Source of the DNA: Flavobacterium crocinum
Lineage (GTDB): Bacteria > Bacteroidota > Bacteroidia > Flavobacteriales > Flavobacteriaceae
Reading direction: 5' to 3'
Assembly (NCBI RefSeq): GCF_003122385.1
Contig: NZ_CP029255.1
Span: 3,162,001 to 3,226,000 of the forward strand
DNA length: 64,000 bases
Shown: positions 52,601-61,088 of the stretch, piece by piece
How positions within the stretch are numbered: the first letter of the stretch is position 1
Layout: each line of letters starts with the position of its first letter
Made by a program: the position numbers and the translations under genes
The notes under the pieces: generated by a model
Database searches by the model: none
What the model was told of the DNA's origin: nothing
Seen by the model: only the letters and a program-made list of their open reading frames with translations

Positions 52601-54901
52601 ATGAAAAACAAATTAGTCTTACTTTTTTTAGGATGCGCTGTTTTGGGTTATGCTCAAAAAAAGCCAGCTAAAAATACAGTGAAAATTAAACCAAAGTCTG
52701 AATTTGTAGCAGAGTTAATGTCAAAAATGACTTTAGACGAGAAATTGGGTCAGTTAAACTTGCCAACATCTGGTGATATTACCACAGGGCAGGCAAACAG
52801 CTCAAATGTGGCAAAAAATATTGCTGAAGGTAAAGTGGGCGGTTTGTTCAACATTAAATCAGTTCAAAAAATTAAAGAAGTACAGAAAATTGCGGTTGAA
52901 AAAAGCCGTTTAAAAATTCCGTTGCTTTTTGGTATGGACGTTATTCACGGTTACGAAACAACATTCCCAATTCCGTTAGGATTGTCTTGTACCTGGGATA
53001 TGGCTTTAATTGAAAGAAGTGCGCAAATTGCTGCTAAAGAAGCAAGTGCAGACGGAATCAACTGGACATTTTCTCCAATGGTTGATATTTCTCGTGATCC
53101 ACGTTGGGGAAGAGTTTCTGAAGGTTCAGGAGAAGATCCGTACTTAGGAAGCCAAATTGCAAAAGCAATGGTTAACGGATATCAACAACATGACCTTTCT
53201 AAAAACAATTCAATCTTAGCTTGTGTTAAGCACTTCGCATTATATGGAGCTCCGGAAGCTGGACGTGATTACAACACCGTTGATATGAGTCATATCAGAA
53301 TGTTCAACGACTATTTTCCTCCTTACAAAGCGGCAGTTGATGCAGGTGTAGGTTCGGTAATGGCTTCTTTCAACGAAGTGGACGGAATCCCTGCAACTGG
53401 AAACAAATGGTTAATGACAGATGTTTTAAGAAAACAATGGGGTTTTAAAGGTTTTGTTGTAACCGATTTTACAGGAATTCCTGAAATGATCGAACACGGA
53501 ATGGGAAATCTTCAAGATGTTTCTGCTTTGGCATTGAACGCTGGAGTTGAAATGGATATGGTTGGAGAAGGTTTCTTAGGAACTTTGAAAAAATCTTTGG
53601 ATGAAAAAAGAGTTTCTATGGAAACAATCGACAACGCTGTAAAATTGATTTTAGAAGCAAAATATGATTTAGGATTATTCCAGGATCCATATAAATATTG
53701 TGACGAGAAAAGAGCAAAAACGGAGATTTTTACAATAGACAGCAGAAAAGAAGCACGTCAAATTGCTTCACAATCATTGGTATTGTTGAAAAACCAAAAC
53801 CAATTATTGCCACTTAAAAAATCAGGTACAATTGGTTTAATTGGACCATTAGCAGATGCGAAAGAAAACATGCCGGGAACCTGGAGCGTGGCTACAAAAA
53901 TGGAAAATGCTGTTTCATTATTAAGAGGAATTAAAGAAGTTGCCGGAGCAGGAACGAAAGTTTTATATGCAAAAGGAAGTAACTTAGATTACGATGAAAC
54001 TTTTGAAACAAACGCAACTATGTTCGGGAAAACATTACATCGTGATGCTCGTTCAAAAGAGGAAATGTTAGCAGAAGCTTTAAAAGTAGCAGAACAGTCA
54101 GATGTAATTGTGGCAGCTTTAGGAGAATCTGCAGAAATGAGCGGAGAATCAAGCAGCCGTACAAACTTAGAAATTCCACAAGCTCAAAAAGATTTATTAA
54201 ACGCTTTATTGAAAACAGGAAAACCGGTTGTATTAGTTTTATTTGACGGACGTCCGTTAGTAATTACAGACGAAGAAAAAACAGTTCCAGCAATTTTAAA
54301 TGCTTGGTTCGCAGGTACAGAAGCAGGTTACGCTATCGCTGATGTTTTATTTGGAGATGTAAATCCATCTGGAAAATTGACTTCAACTTTCCCAAGAAGC
54401 GTTGGACAATTGCCAATTTACTACGCACACAAAAATACTGGAAGACCACTTTCTAATACAGAAGGGAAATTCGAAAAATTCAGATCAAATTATATTGACG
54501 AAAGAAATGAGCCTTTATTCCCATTCGGATTTGGTTTAAGCTACACCACTTTTGATTATTCAAACTTGAAAATTTCTTCAGATAAAATGAATTCGACTGG
54601 AAAATTAAAAGTAACAGTTGATGTAACGAATACTGGAAATTTTGACGGAAAAGAAACGGTTCAATTATACATTAGAGACTTAGTTGGTTCTGTAACAAGA
54701 CCAGTGAGAGAATTGAAAGGTTTCCAAAAAATAGCGCTTAAAAAAGGCGAAAAACAAACAGTAAGTTTTGATATTACTGTAGAGGATTTAAAGTTTTATA
54801 ACTCTGATTTACAATTTGTAGCAGAGCCTGGGCAGTTTGATATTTTCATTGGAGGTAATTCAAATGCCGATAAGAAAGTTAGTTTTGAGTTAACTAAATA
54901 G
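52601..54901 (+). CDS. bglX: GH3 family beta-glucosidase, exported
   Basis: 766 residues with signal peptide (MKNKLVLLFLGCAVLGYAQ). The GH3 TIM-barrel and C-terminal alpha/beta sandwich are complete: FGMDVIHGY, FSPMVDISRDPRWGRVSEGSGEDP, CVKHFALYG, nucleophile Asp289 in VVTDFTG, and a C-terminal Fn3-like domain. It releases glucose from beta-glucan oligosaccharides in the periplasm. A GH3 enzyme (BT_3567) acts on beta-1,2-glucooligosaccharides in Bacteroides, which supports the pathway but does not prove the linkage here. A terminator follows at 20 nt. Confidence 0.95.
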   Translation: MKNKLVLLFLGCAVLGYAQKKPAKNTVKIKPKSEFVAELMSKMTLDEKLGQLNLPTSGDITTGQANSSNVAKNIAEGKVGGLFNIKSVQKIKEVQKIAVEKSRLKIPLLFGMDVIHGYETTFPIPLGLSCTWDMALIERSAQIAAKEASADGINWTFSPMVDISRDPRWGRVSEGSGEDPYLGSQIAKAMVNGYQQHDLSKNNSILACVKHFALYGAPEAGRDYNTVDMSHIRMFNDYFPPYKAAVDAGVGSVMASFNEVDGIPATGNKWLMTDVLRKQWGFKGFVVTDFTGIPEMIEHGMGNLQDVSALALNAGVEMDMVGEGFLGTLKKSLDEKRVSMETIDNAVKLILEAKYDLGLFQDPYKYCDEKRAKTEIFTIDSRKEARQIASQSLVLLKNQNQLLPLKKSGTIGLIGPLADAKENMPGTWSVATKMENAVSLLRGIKEVAGAGTKVLYAKGSNLDYDETFETNATMFGKTLHRDARSKEEMLAEALKVAEQSDVIVAALGESAEMSGESSSRTNLEIPQAQKDLLNALLKTGKPVVLVLFDGRPLVITDEEKTVPAILNAWFAGTEAGYAIADVLFGDVNPSGKLTSTFPRSVGQLPIYYAHKNTGRPLSNTEGKFEKFRSNYIDERNEPLFPFGFGLSYTTFDYSNLKISSDKMNSTGKLKVTVDVTNTGNFDGKETVQLYIRDLVGSVTRPVRELKGFQKIALKKGEKQTVSFDITVEDLKFYNSDLQFVAEPGQFDIFIGGNSNADKKVSFELTK

Positions 54902-54920
54902 TTGGTTTATTGATTAGTAA

Positions 54921-54959
54921 TTAGCCCTTCGCGTGTTTGGTTAGCGAAGGGCTTTTTTT
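54921..54959 (+). terminator. Rho-independent terminator after GH3
   Basis: Stem AGCCCTTCGC with GCGAAGGGCT and seven T. It would reduce transcription into the GDPD and GH43-like genes, which then need their own promoter or read-through. Confidence 0.85.
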
Positions 54960-54994
54960 CTGAAATAAAAAATCAATTTTAAAAAAGGAATGAA

Positions 54995-55771
54995 ATGAAG
55001 AATTTTAAAATAGTAAGTTCATTAGTTTTTGTACTTGTTTTTTCTTTGTGTAATGCACAGAAAAATGCCATTGTAGCACATCGTGGTGCATGGAAAAAGA
55101 ATAATCTCCCGGAAAATTCTATTGCATCATTAAGACATGCAATTGACTTAAAATTGCCAGGTTCCGAATTTGATGTTTGGAGAACCGCTGATGATTCGCT
55201 TGTAATCAATCATGATGCACATTACAATAAACTGCTTATTGAAGAAACGAATTACGCAGATTTGATAAAATTTAAACTTTCAAACGGAGAAAAACTTCCA
55301 ACGCTGCACGAATATATTTCAGAAGGAAAAAGAAATAATAAACATACACTTTTAGTCTGCGAAATAAAACCATCAGAAATCAGTAAAGAAAGAGGACAAA
55401 AAACGGGTGTAGCAGCAGTCGAAACCATTAAAAAATTAAAAGCCAATAAAAATACCTGCTACATCAGTTTTGATTATGATATTCTAAAAGCAATTAGAAA
55501 AGTAGATGCTAAAACTTCATTGCAATATTTAGAAGGAAATAAATCTCCAAAAGAAGTTAAAGCAGATTATATCAATGGTGTCGATTATCATTATTCAGTC
55601 TTTCAAAAACATCCGGAATGGATTCAGGAAGCAAAGGATAATAAAGTCCTTCTGAATGCCTGGACTGTAAATGAAGCCGCAGATATGGATTGGATTATAG
55701 ACCACAAATTCAATTACATTACGACAAACGAGCCCGAACTTTTAAGTGAAAGATTAAAAATAAAAAAATAA
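54995..55771 (+). CDS. Glycerophosphodiester phosphodiesterase, exported
   Basis: 258 residues with signal peptide (MKNFKIVSSLVFVLVFSLCNAQ). GDPD active-site residues are present: HR at 29-30, EN at 40-41, EFD at 58-60 (metal ligands) and His73 in VINHD. It hydrolyses glycerophosphodiesters to glycerol 3-phosphate and an alcohol in the periplasm. In this locus the natural substrate could be phosphoglycerol groups on periplasmic glucans, which is inferred from its place between GH3 and the GH43-like gene. Confidence 0.88.
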   Translation: MKNFKIVSSLVFVLVFSLCNAQKNAIVAHRGAWKKNNLPENSIASLRHAIDLKLPGSEFDVWRTADDSLVINHDAHYNKLLIEETNYADLIKFKLSNGEKLPTLHEYISEGKRNNKHTLLVCEIKPSEISKERGQKTGVAAVETIKKLKANKNTCYISFDYDILKAIRKVDAKTSLQYLEGNKSPKEVKADYINGVDYHYSVFQKHPEWIQEAKDNKVLLNAWTVNEAADMDWIIDHKFNYITTNEPELLSERLKIKK

Positions 55772-55799
55772 TCCACAGCTTGCTAACATCAATCAAACA

Positions 55800-57719
55800 A
55801 TGAAAAAAAGATATAAACTGTCTGCATTGCCAATTTTATTTGTGATTCTTTTTAGTCACAGTCTTTTGGCACAAAAATTAGGTAAAACAGAATGGTTTGA
55901 TCCTAATAAACCTGCAACTACGTATTGTAATCCAATTAATATTGGTTACAATTATACCACTCACAATCACAATGGAATTCCGGAATCACGTCGTTCAAGC
56001 GCCGATCCGGTTATTATAACTTACAAAGGAGAATATTATTTATTTGCGACGAATCAGGCAGGTTTTTTTTGGAGCAAAGACATGTCAGACTGGAATTTTG
56101 TTTACGGAAGTTTTCAAAGACAGCCCGGAGACGACGACCAATGTGCGCCAGCAGCATGGGTTGTAAATGACACCTTATTTTACGTTGGTTCAACCTGGAA
56201 AAGAGATCATCCAATCTGGAAAACAGCCGATCCAAAATCAGGAAGATGGACACGTCATGTAGACAAAGCAATGCTTCCAACCTGGGATCCAGCGATTTTT
56301 CAGGATGATGACAAAAAAGTATATATGTATTATGGTTCAAGCGGAAAGCTTCCTTTAGTAGGTGTTGAGGTGGATTATAACACATGGCTTCCAAAAGGGA
56401 ATCAGACTGATTATGCTACATTATATAAAGCTACAGAAGTAGAAGATATTCAAAAACCGTATGGTCAAATTAAAGAAGTTGCCATTTTAGATCCTTCTTC
56501 TCACGGTTGGGAGCGTTTTGGACCAAATAATGATATGGAACCTGCGCCTTGGGGTAATTTCATTGAAGGAGCCTGGATGACGAAACACAATGGGAAGTAT
56601 TATATGCAATATGGAGCGCCGGCAACCGAATTTAAAGGTTATGCAAATGGAGTTCACGTAGGAGATAATCCATTAGGGCCTTTTACCTATCAAAAACATA
56701 ATCCAATGTCTTATAAACCGGGCGGATTTGTAATTGGTGCGGGACACGGAAACACTTTCGCAGATAACTATGGAAATTATTGGAACACCGGAACTTGTAA
56801 AATATCAATCAAAGATCGTTTTGAACGTCGTATCGATATGTTTCCTGCCGGATTTGATAAAGATGATGTGATGTATTCTATAACTTCTTACGGAGATTTT
56901 CCAATTGTATTGCCAACAAGTAATCGCGATCAGACAAAAGGCGCTTCATCCGGATGGATGTTGCTTTCATATAAAAAGCCTGTAACGGTTTCTTCTTCTG
57001 AAGAATGTATGGAAGTGGAAACGCATAGAATGGATAACGGAGGCAAAAAAGTGTACGAGAAATTCTGTTACGGACCAGAAAACCTTACAGATGAAAATAT
57101 TCAGACGTATTGGTCAGCTAAAACCAGTAATCCGGGCGAATGGCTTCAAATGGATTTAGGAAGATCAATGGAAATAAAGGCGCTGCAGATTAATTACGCA
57201 GATCATAAAGCGACGCAGTACAACAAAGCAATGGATATTTATTATCAGTATAAAATATTCATGTCTGATGATGCACAAAACTGGACTTTGGTAGTCGATA
57301 AATCAAAAAACGATAAAGATGCGCCTCATGATTATGTAGAATTGACAAAGCCATTTAAAGCGCGTTATATTAAAATGGAAAATATCCACAACGCTTCAGG
57401 TTTATTTGCCATTTCAGATTTCAGAGTTTTTGGAAACGGATTAGCTTCAAAACCAAAAGCTGTAACTTCATTTAAAGTAGACAGAAACAAAGCAGATTCC
57501 AGAAATGCTATGATTTCCTGGAAAAAGCAAAATGATGCAATAGGCTATAACATTTACTACGGAATTACTCCTGATAAACTATACAACAGTATTATGGTTT
57601 ATGGCGACAATACATACGATTTTAGAGGTTTAGATAAAGGAACAAAATATTATTTCACAATTGAGCCATTTAATGAAAATGGTATTGGTACAAAAAATAA
57701 GATTATCGAAGTAAAATAG
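55800..57719 (+). CDS. GH43-like enzyme with F5/8 type C and Fn3 domains
   Basis: 639 residues with signal peptide (MKKRYKLSALPILFVILFSHSLLA). The first 400 residues form a five-bladed propeller with the three GH43 acidic residues: Asp69 (SSADPVI), Asp163 (TWDPAIF) and Glu256 (FIEGAWM). A discoidin (F5/8 C) carbohydrate-binding module (about 405-548, NPGEWLQMDLGRSMEIKALQINY) and a C-terminal Fn3 domain follow. It probably attacks a side chain or a second polymer. The substrate is unknown, and GH43 activity on a glucan would be unusual. It is 28 nt after the GDPD gene, in the same unit. Confidence 0.87.
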   Translation: MKKRYKLSALPILFVILFSHSLLAQKLGKTEWFDPNKPATTYCNPINIGYNYTTHNHNGIPESRRSSADPVIITYKGEYYLFATNQAGFFWSKDMSDWNFVYGSFQRQPGDDDQCAPAAWVVNDTLFYVGSTWKRDHPIWKTADPKSGRWTRHVDKAMLPTWDPAIFQDDDKKVYMYYGSSGKLPLVGVEVDYNTWLPKGNQTDYATLYKATEVEDIQKPYGQIKEVAILDPSSHGWERFGPNNDMEPAPWGNFIEGAWMTKHNGKYYMQYGAPATEFKGYANGVHVGDNPLGPFTYQKHNPMSYKPGGFVIGAGHGNTFADNYGNYWNTGTCKISIKDRFERRIDMFPAGFDKDDVMYSITSYGDFPIVLPTSNRDQTKGASSGWMLLSYKKPVTVSSSEECMEVETHRMDNGGKKVYEKFCYGPENLTDENIQTYWSAKTSNPGEWLQMDLGRSMEIKALQINYADHKATQYNKAMDIYYQYKIFMSDDAQNWTLVVDKSKNDKDAPHDYVELTKPFKARYIKMENIHNASGLFAISDFRVFGNGLASKPKAVTSFKVDRNKADSRNAMISWKKQNDAIGYNIYYGITPDKLYNSIMVYGDNTYDFRGLDKGTKYYFTIEPFNENGIGTKNKIIEVK

Positions 57720-57738
57720 TTTTTATTTTATAATAATT

Positions 57739-57788
57739 TAAAAGCTCCGATTACAAATTACTGAATTTGTAATCGGAGCTTTTTTTTG
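57739..57788 (+). terminator. Rho-independent terminator after the GH43-like gene
   Basis: A long stem, AAGCTCCGATTACAAATT with AATTTGTAATCGGAGCTT, and eight T. It marks the end of the PUL transcript. Confidence 0.9.
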
Positions 57789-57885
57789 AGAAAAGGTTGA
57801 AGAAAATATCCTTTTCCTGTAAAGAATTTTGTTCCTTTGTGAATATGCCAAAGGCAGAATAAACTCCAAAATTACTATAGAAACT

Positions 57886-59277
57886 ATGAAAAAAACGATT
57901 CTTTTAACTGCTCTAGTTTTAAACGGATTGCTGTCATCTGCCCAGACAAATGACGAAAAAAACATCAAATTATTTTACAAAAAAGCTTTAACAGAAGCAA
58001 AATGTTACACCTGGCTAGAATATTTATCCAATGATATTGGAGCTCGTTTATCTGGTTCAAAAGGTGCTGCAGAAGCAGTAGAATATACCAAAAGACAATT
58101 AGAAGCATTAGGTTTAGATAAAGTTTATCTTCAGGAAGTAATGGTTCCGCACTGGGTTCGAGGCGAAAAAGAAACAGCATATATTCTGGATGGAAAAGTA
58201 AAAACTACTGTGCCAATCTGTGCTTTAGGAGCTTCTATTGCGACTCCAAAAACCGGTATTACAGCTGAAGTAATCGAAGTTCAGGGAATAAAAGAATTAA
58301 ACGAATTGGGTGCTGATAAAGTAAAAGGCAAAATTGTTTTTTACAATAGACCAATGAACCCTGAAAACATTGAAACTTTTACCTCTTACGGAGCTTGTGT
58401 CGATCAAAGATACGCAGGAGCTAAAGAAGCAGCTAAATTAGGAGCAGTAGGATCAATAGTGCGTTCAATGGGACTTCGTTTAGACGATTTTCCTCATACT
58501 GGAAACCAAAGCTATGGCGATTTACCAAAAGAACAATATATTCCAACAGCGGCAATCAGTACAAATGGAGCGGAATTATTGAGTAAATCTTTAAAAGCAA
58601 ATCCGACTTTAAAATTTTATTTCAAACAATCATGTGAGACTTTACCAGATGCTTTGTCTTATAATGTAATTGGAGAATTAACAGGAACTGTAAATCCTGA
58701 CAACATTATGGTTGTTGGAGGACACTTAGATTCCTGGGATTTAGCTGATGGTTCTCATGACGATGGGGCAGGAGTAGTGCAGAGTATGGAGGTAATCAGA
58801 ATTCTTAAGAATTTAAATTACAAACCTAAAAATACGATTAGAGTTGTTTTATTTATGAATGAAGAAAACGGCGGAAGAGGCGGTGCTAAATATGAAGAAG
58901 TTTCAAAACAAAAGAACGAAAACCACATTTTTGCTTTAGAAAGTGATTCAGGCGGATTTTCTCCAAGAGGATTTTCTATTGAGGCAGACGATGCAAACTT
59001 GAAAAAAATACAAGGATTTAAAGACTTTTTTGAGCCTTATTTAGTACATAGTTTTACAATCGGCCATGCTGGTTCAGATATCAGTCATTTAACGTCTAAA
59101 GCGATTGTAAAAGCAGGTTTAAAACCAGATTCACAACGTTATTTTGATTACCACCACGCAGCAAATGATAAATTTGATGCTATCAACAAAAGAGAGTTAG
59201 AATTGGGTGCTGCAACGATGACTTCTTTGATGTATTTAATTGACCAAAACGGAATCGAATTGCCAAAAGCAAATTAA
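57886..59277 (+). CDS. M28 family metallopeptidase, exported
   Basis: 463 residues from the ATG at 57886, which gives a signal peptide (MKKTILLTALVLNGLLSSAQ); the frame to 57829 is longer without reason. It has a PA insert domain and the M28 zinc ligands in VVGGHLDSWD, DDGAG, MNEENGGRGG and the late HAGSDISHL. It acts as an aminopeptidase/carboxypeptidase in the periplasm. It is separated from the PUL by a terminator, so functional connection is not implied. Confidence 0.9.
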   Translation: MKKTILLTALVLNGLLSSAQTNDEKNIKLFYKKALTEAKCYTWLEYLSNDIGARLSGSKGAAEAVEYTKRQLEALGLDKVYLQEVMVPHWVRGEKETAYILDGKVKTTVPICALGASIATPKTGITAEVIEVQGIKELNELGADKVKGKIVFYNRPMNPENIETFTSYGACVDQRYAGAKEAAKLGAVGSIVRSMGLRLDDFPHTGNQSYGDLPKEQYIPTAAISTNGAELLSKSLKANPTLKFYFKQSCETLPDALSYNVIGELTGTVNPDNIMVVGGHLDSWDLADGSHDDGAGVVQSMEVIRILKNLNYKPKNTIRVVLFMNEENGGRGGAKYEEVSKQKNENHIFALESDSGGFSPRGFSIEADDANLKKIQGFKDFFEPYLVHSFTIGHAGSDISHLTSKAIVKAGLKPDSQRYFDYHHAANDKFDAINKRELELGAATMTSLMYLIDQNGIELPKAN

Positions 59278-59297
59278 GATTTTTGGAATCGATATAG

Positions 59298-59332
59298 AAA
59301 TAGGCTGTCATTTTTTGACAGCCTATTTTTTT
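59298..59332 (+). terminator. Rho-independent terminator after M28 peptidase
   Basis: Stem AATAGGCTGTCA with TGACAGCCTATT and seven T, about 20 nt after the stop codon. Confidence 0.85.
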
Positions 59333-59362
59333 ATAAAAAAGATGAAACGTTGTTTGTATAAA

Positions 59363-59458
59363 AATTCCGTAGGAATGATTCATATTGTAGCAACGGATTT
59401 CAATCCATTGTGAGATTATGTAGGTTACAAAAAGTTCCATAGGAACGATCCATATAAT
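59363..59458. repeat. TTCCGTAGGAA-type intergenic repeat
   Basis: ATTCCGTAGGAATGATTCATAT (about 59364) and a related GTTCCATAGGAACGATCCATAT (about 59434) are two copies of one motif, with a palindrome CAACGGATTTCAATCCATTG between them (59391-59410). Confidence 0.6.
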
Positions 59459-59460
59459 AA

Positions 59461-59766
59461 TCAATTTTTCATCACAATTAAATAATACAAATAGGTTATT
59501 GGAATATTAGAAAGCAATAATAAAATCTTAATTCCAATTTCTTTTCGCTGTTTTGGTAAATGAATGAATCTATCGCTCAAATGAACAAACATGATGAGGT
59601 TTACAATTATTGCAAATAAAGCAAACGGCCATGCAATAACAAGAACATTGGAACTTTCATTCGAAATAATATATAAACTAAACAATGCAGTTGTAATTAC
59701 AAAAGAACCAATAGCAAGTTCAATAGATTGATTTTCTTTGAATGATTTATTATCAATTGTTTTCAT
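59461..59766 (-). CDS. Small membrane protein of unknown function
   Basis: 101 residues with three membrane segments (about 18-36, 43-62, 80-98), small cytoplasmic loops and a Lys-rich end. No family was recognised. It starts 5 nt after the Coq4-like gene, so the two are cotranscribed. Function unknown. Confidence 0.65.
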   Translation of the reverse strand: MKTIDNKSFKENQSIELAIGSFVITTALFSLYIISNESSNVLVIAWPFALFAIIVNLIMFVHLSDRFIHLPKQRKEIGIKILLLLSNIPITYLYYLIVMKN

Positions 59767-59771
59767 AGAAA

Positions 59772-60224
59772 TTAAATTTTAAAAGTTTGCTGAATAGACT
59801 GAACCGGAACTAAAAGCATTTTCGAAAAGTCCAGATAATGAAACGAAAGTGCTTTTTTTCCTTTTTTATATTGTTGAATAAAGTATTTCATACGTTTAGG
59901 ATAAAAAATAGTTCCGGTTAAAATAACCATATACAAATACAAACTTCTTTTTCCGTTTCCGAAGAGGTAATACTGCATTCCGATTTCTTCATAAACCGAA
60001 ACACCTGTATTAGTCAAAACATGAATAATGTCGTGATCTTCCAGTTTTTCCTGAATATCAAAATGATTGTTATAAAGAAAATTTCCCAAACCTAGTCCTA
60101 AACTTTCTTGCGGATAATCCAACAATTTAGTTTTATCAATTTTCCAAGGTTCATTTTTCTTGAAATATTTTTGATACGGTTTTTTAGAAGATTCATAAAG
60201 TTTTTCAATCAAATAATCTCTCAT
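59772..60224 (-). CDS. Coq4-family protein
   Basis: 150 residues. The Coq4 metal motif HDIIH (64-68), with a Glu at 79 or 80, matches the HDxxHx10-11E zinc or iron site of Coq4 proteins. The N-terminal KLLDYPQESLGLGLGNFLY and later RSLYLYMVILTGTIFYPKRMKYF segments fit the family. In eukaryotes and some bacteria COQ4 acts in ubiquinone synthesis. Flavobacterium normally uses menaquinone, so its role here is unclear. It is cotranscribed with the small membrane protein. Family call good, function open. Confidence 0.78.
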   Translation of the reverse strand: MRDYLIEKLYESSKKPYQKYFKKNEPWKIDKTKLLDYPQESLGLGLGNFLYNNHFDIQEKLEDHDIIHVLTNTGVSVYEEIGMQYYLFGNGKRSLYLYMVILTGTIFYPKRMKYFIQQYKKGKKALSFHYLDFSKMLLVPVQSIQQTFKI

Positions 60225-60311
60225 ACATTATATTTTAAAAAGTTCTTTGAAATTCAAAGTTAATTGATAAATAAAAAGGCCAGCAATAATAAATCAACTG
60301 GCTTTTGTGAT

Positions 60312-60986
60312 TTAGTATGTGTCTATGACAGTTTTTAATAAACTGGAATCGGCAAGGTCAGAAGGGGCAACGACTTTCTCATCCAGCGGAATATCATTAC
60401 CATAACGTTCTTTTAATATTTTTTGGACTCTTGAATCTGTCAAATTAAAATCCTTTAATTCCCTTAGTTTTGATAATTCAATACCGGCAGCATTTTTATA
60501 AATCTTCCAAACCAGTTCAGAACAATAAATTCGATTATCTGTCCATTCAAAATAAGCATCATATTCTTTGCCATCAAACTGCTGGCTGTAGTCTTTCATT
60601 TTTTGCAAAACTTCCGGTTTTAAAACAGCATCATTTTTTAATCTTTTAACCACATATTTATTGTCTCTTCCATGTTTGATCCAATCTTCAAGCGGTGTTA
60701 GTTTCACAGGCTGAACGGCTTCAAAAACAAACCATTTTCCGTCAATATCATAAATAATGCCGCAATGCGAAAACTTAGAATTCGTTGCAATACGAACCGC
60801 CTCACATTGTTTAGATTCAGAAGTCTGAAAAATTACATCACCATCTTTGTATTTACTAACCACTGGCTTTTCCTGTTTAATTCCAGTAAACGGATTATTT
60901 GGAAAAACTTTTAGACTAATAAACAAAGCACACCCAAAACTGATGACGAATGTGATCAACGGAAATAAAAATTTCTTACTTTTCAT
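60312..60986 (-). CDS. YiiX/YebB-like NlpC/P60-type cysteine hydrolase, membrane-anchored
   Basis: 224 residues from the ATG at 60986; the longer frame to 61088 contains the terminator of the upstream gene, so it is not the start. An N-terminal membrane segment (about 6-24) anchors it. The permuted papain-like fold has His in FSHCGIIYD and the Cys nucleophile in RIYCSELVW. YiiX-type proteins cleave amide or ester bonds, possibly peptidoglycan-linked or lipid-linked. It is monocistronic, with a terminator from the neighbour overlapping its leader. Confidence 0.82.
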   Translation of the reverse strand: MKSKKFLFPLITFVISFGCALFISLKVFPNNPFTGIKQEKPVVSKYKDGDVIFQTSESKQCEAVRIATNSKFSHCGIIYDIDGKWFVFEAVQPVKLTPLEDWIKHGRDNKYVVKRLKNDAVLKPEVLQKMKDYSQQFDGKEYDAYFEWTDNRIYCSELVWKIYKNAAGIELSKLRELKDFNLTDSRVQKILKERYGNDIPLDEKVVAPSDLADSSLLKTVIDTY

Positions 60987-61028
60987 AACATGATAATTAA
61001 AGTACTTTGAGTTACAAAGTAAATGATA

Positions 61029-61066
61029 AAAAAAATAGCTGCCAAATAAAATGACAGCTATTTTTC
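61029..61066 (-). terminator. Rho-independent terminator after the outer-membrane gene
   Basis: Stem AAAATAGCTGTCA with TGGCAGCTATTTT and a T run on the minus strand. It falls upstream of the 60986 start. Confidence 0.8.
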
Positions 61067-61088
61067 TAAATATATTTTTCAACAGCAA

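Noticed and set aside
57886..59277. M28 peptidase as a PUL member
   Set aside because: A strong terminator and a separate leader lie between it and the GH43-like gene, so operon membership is not supported.
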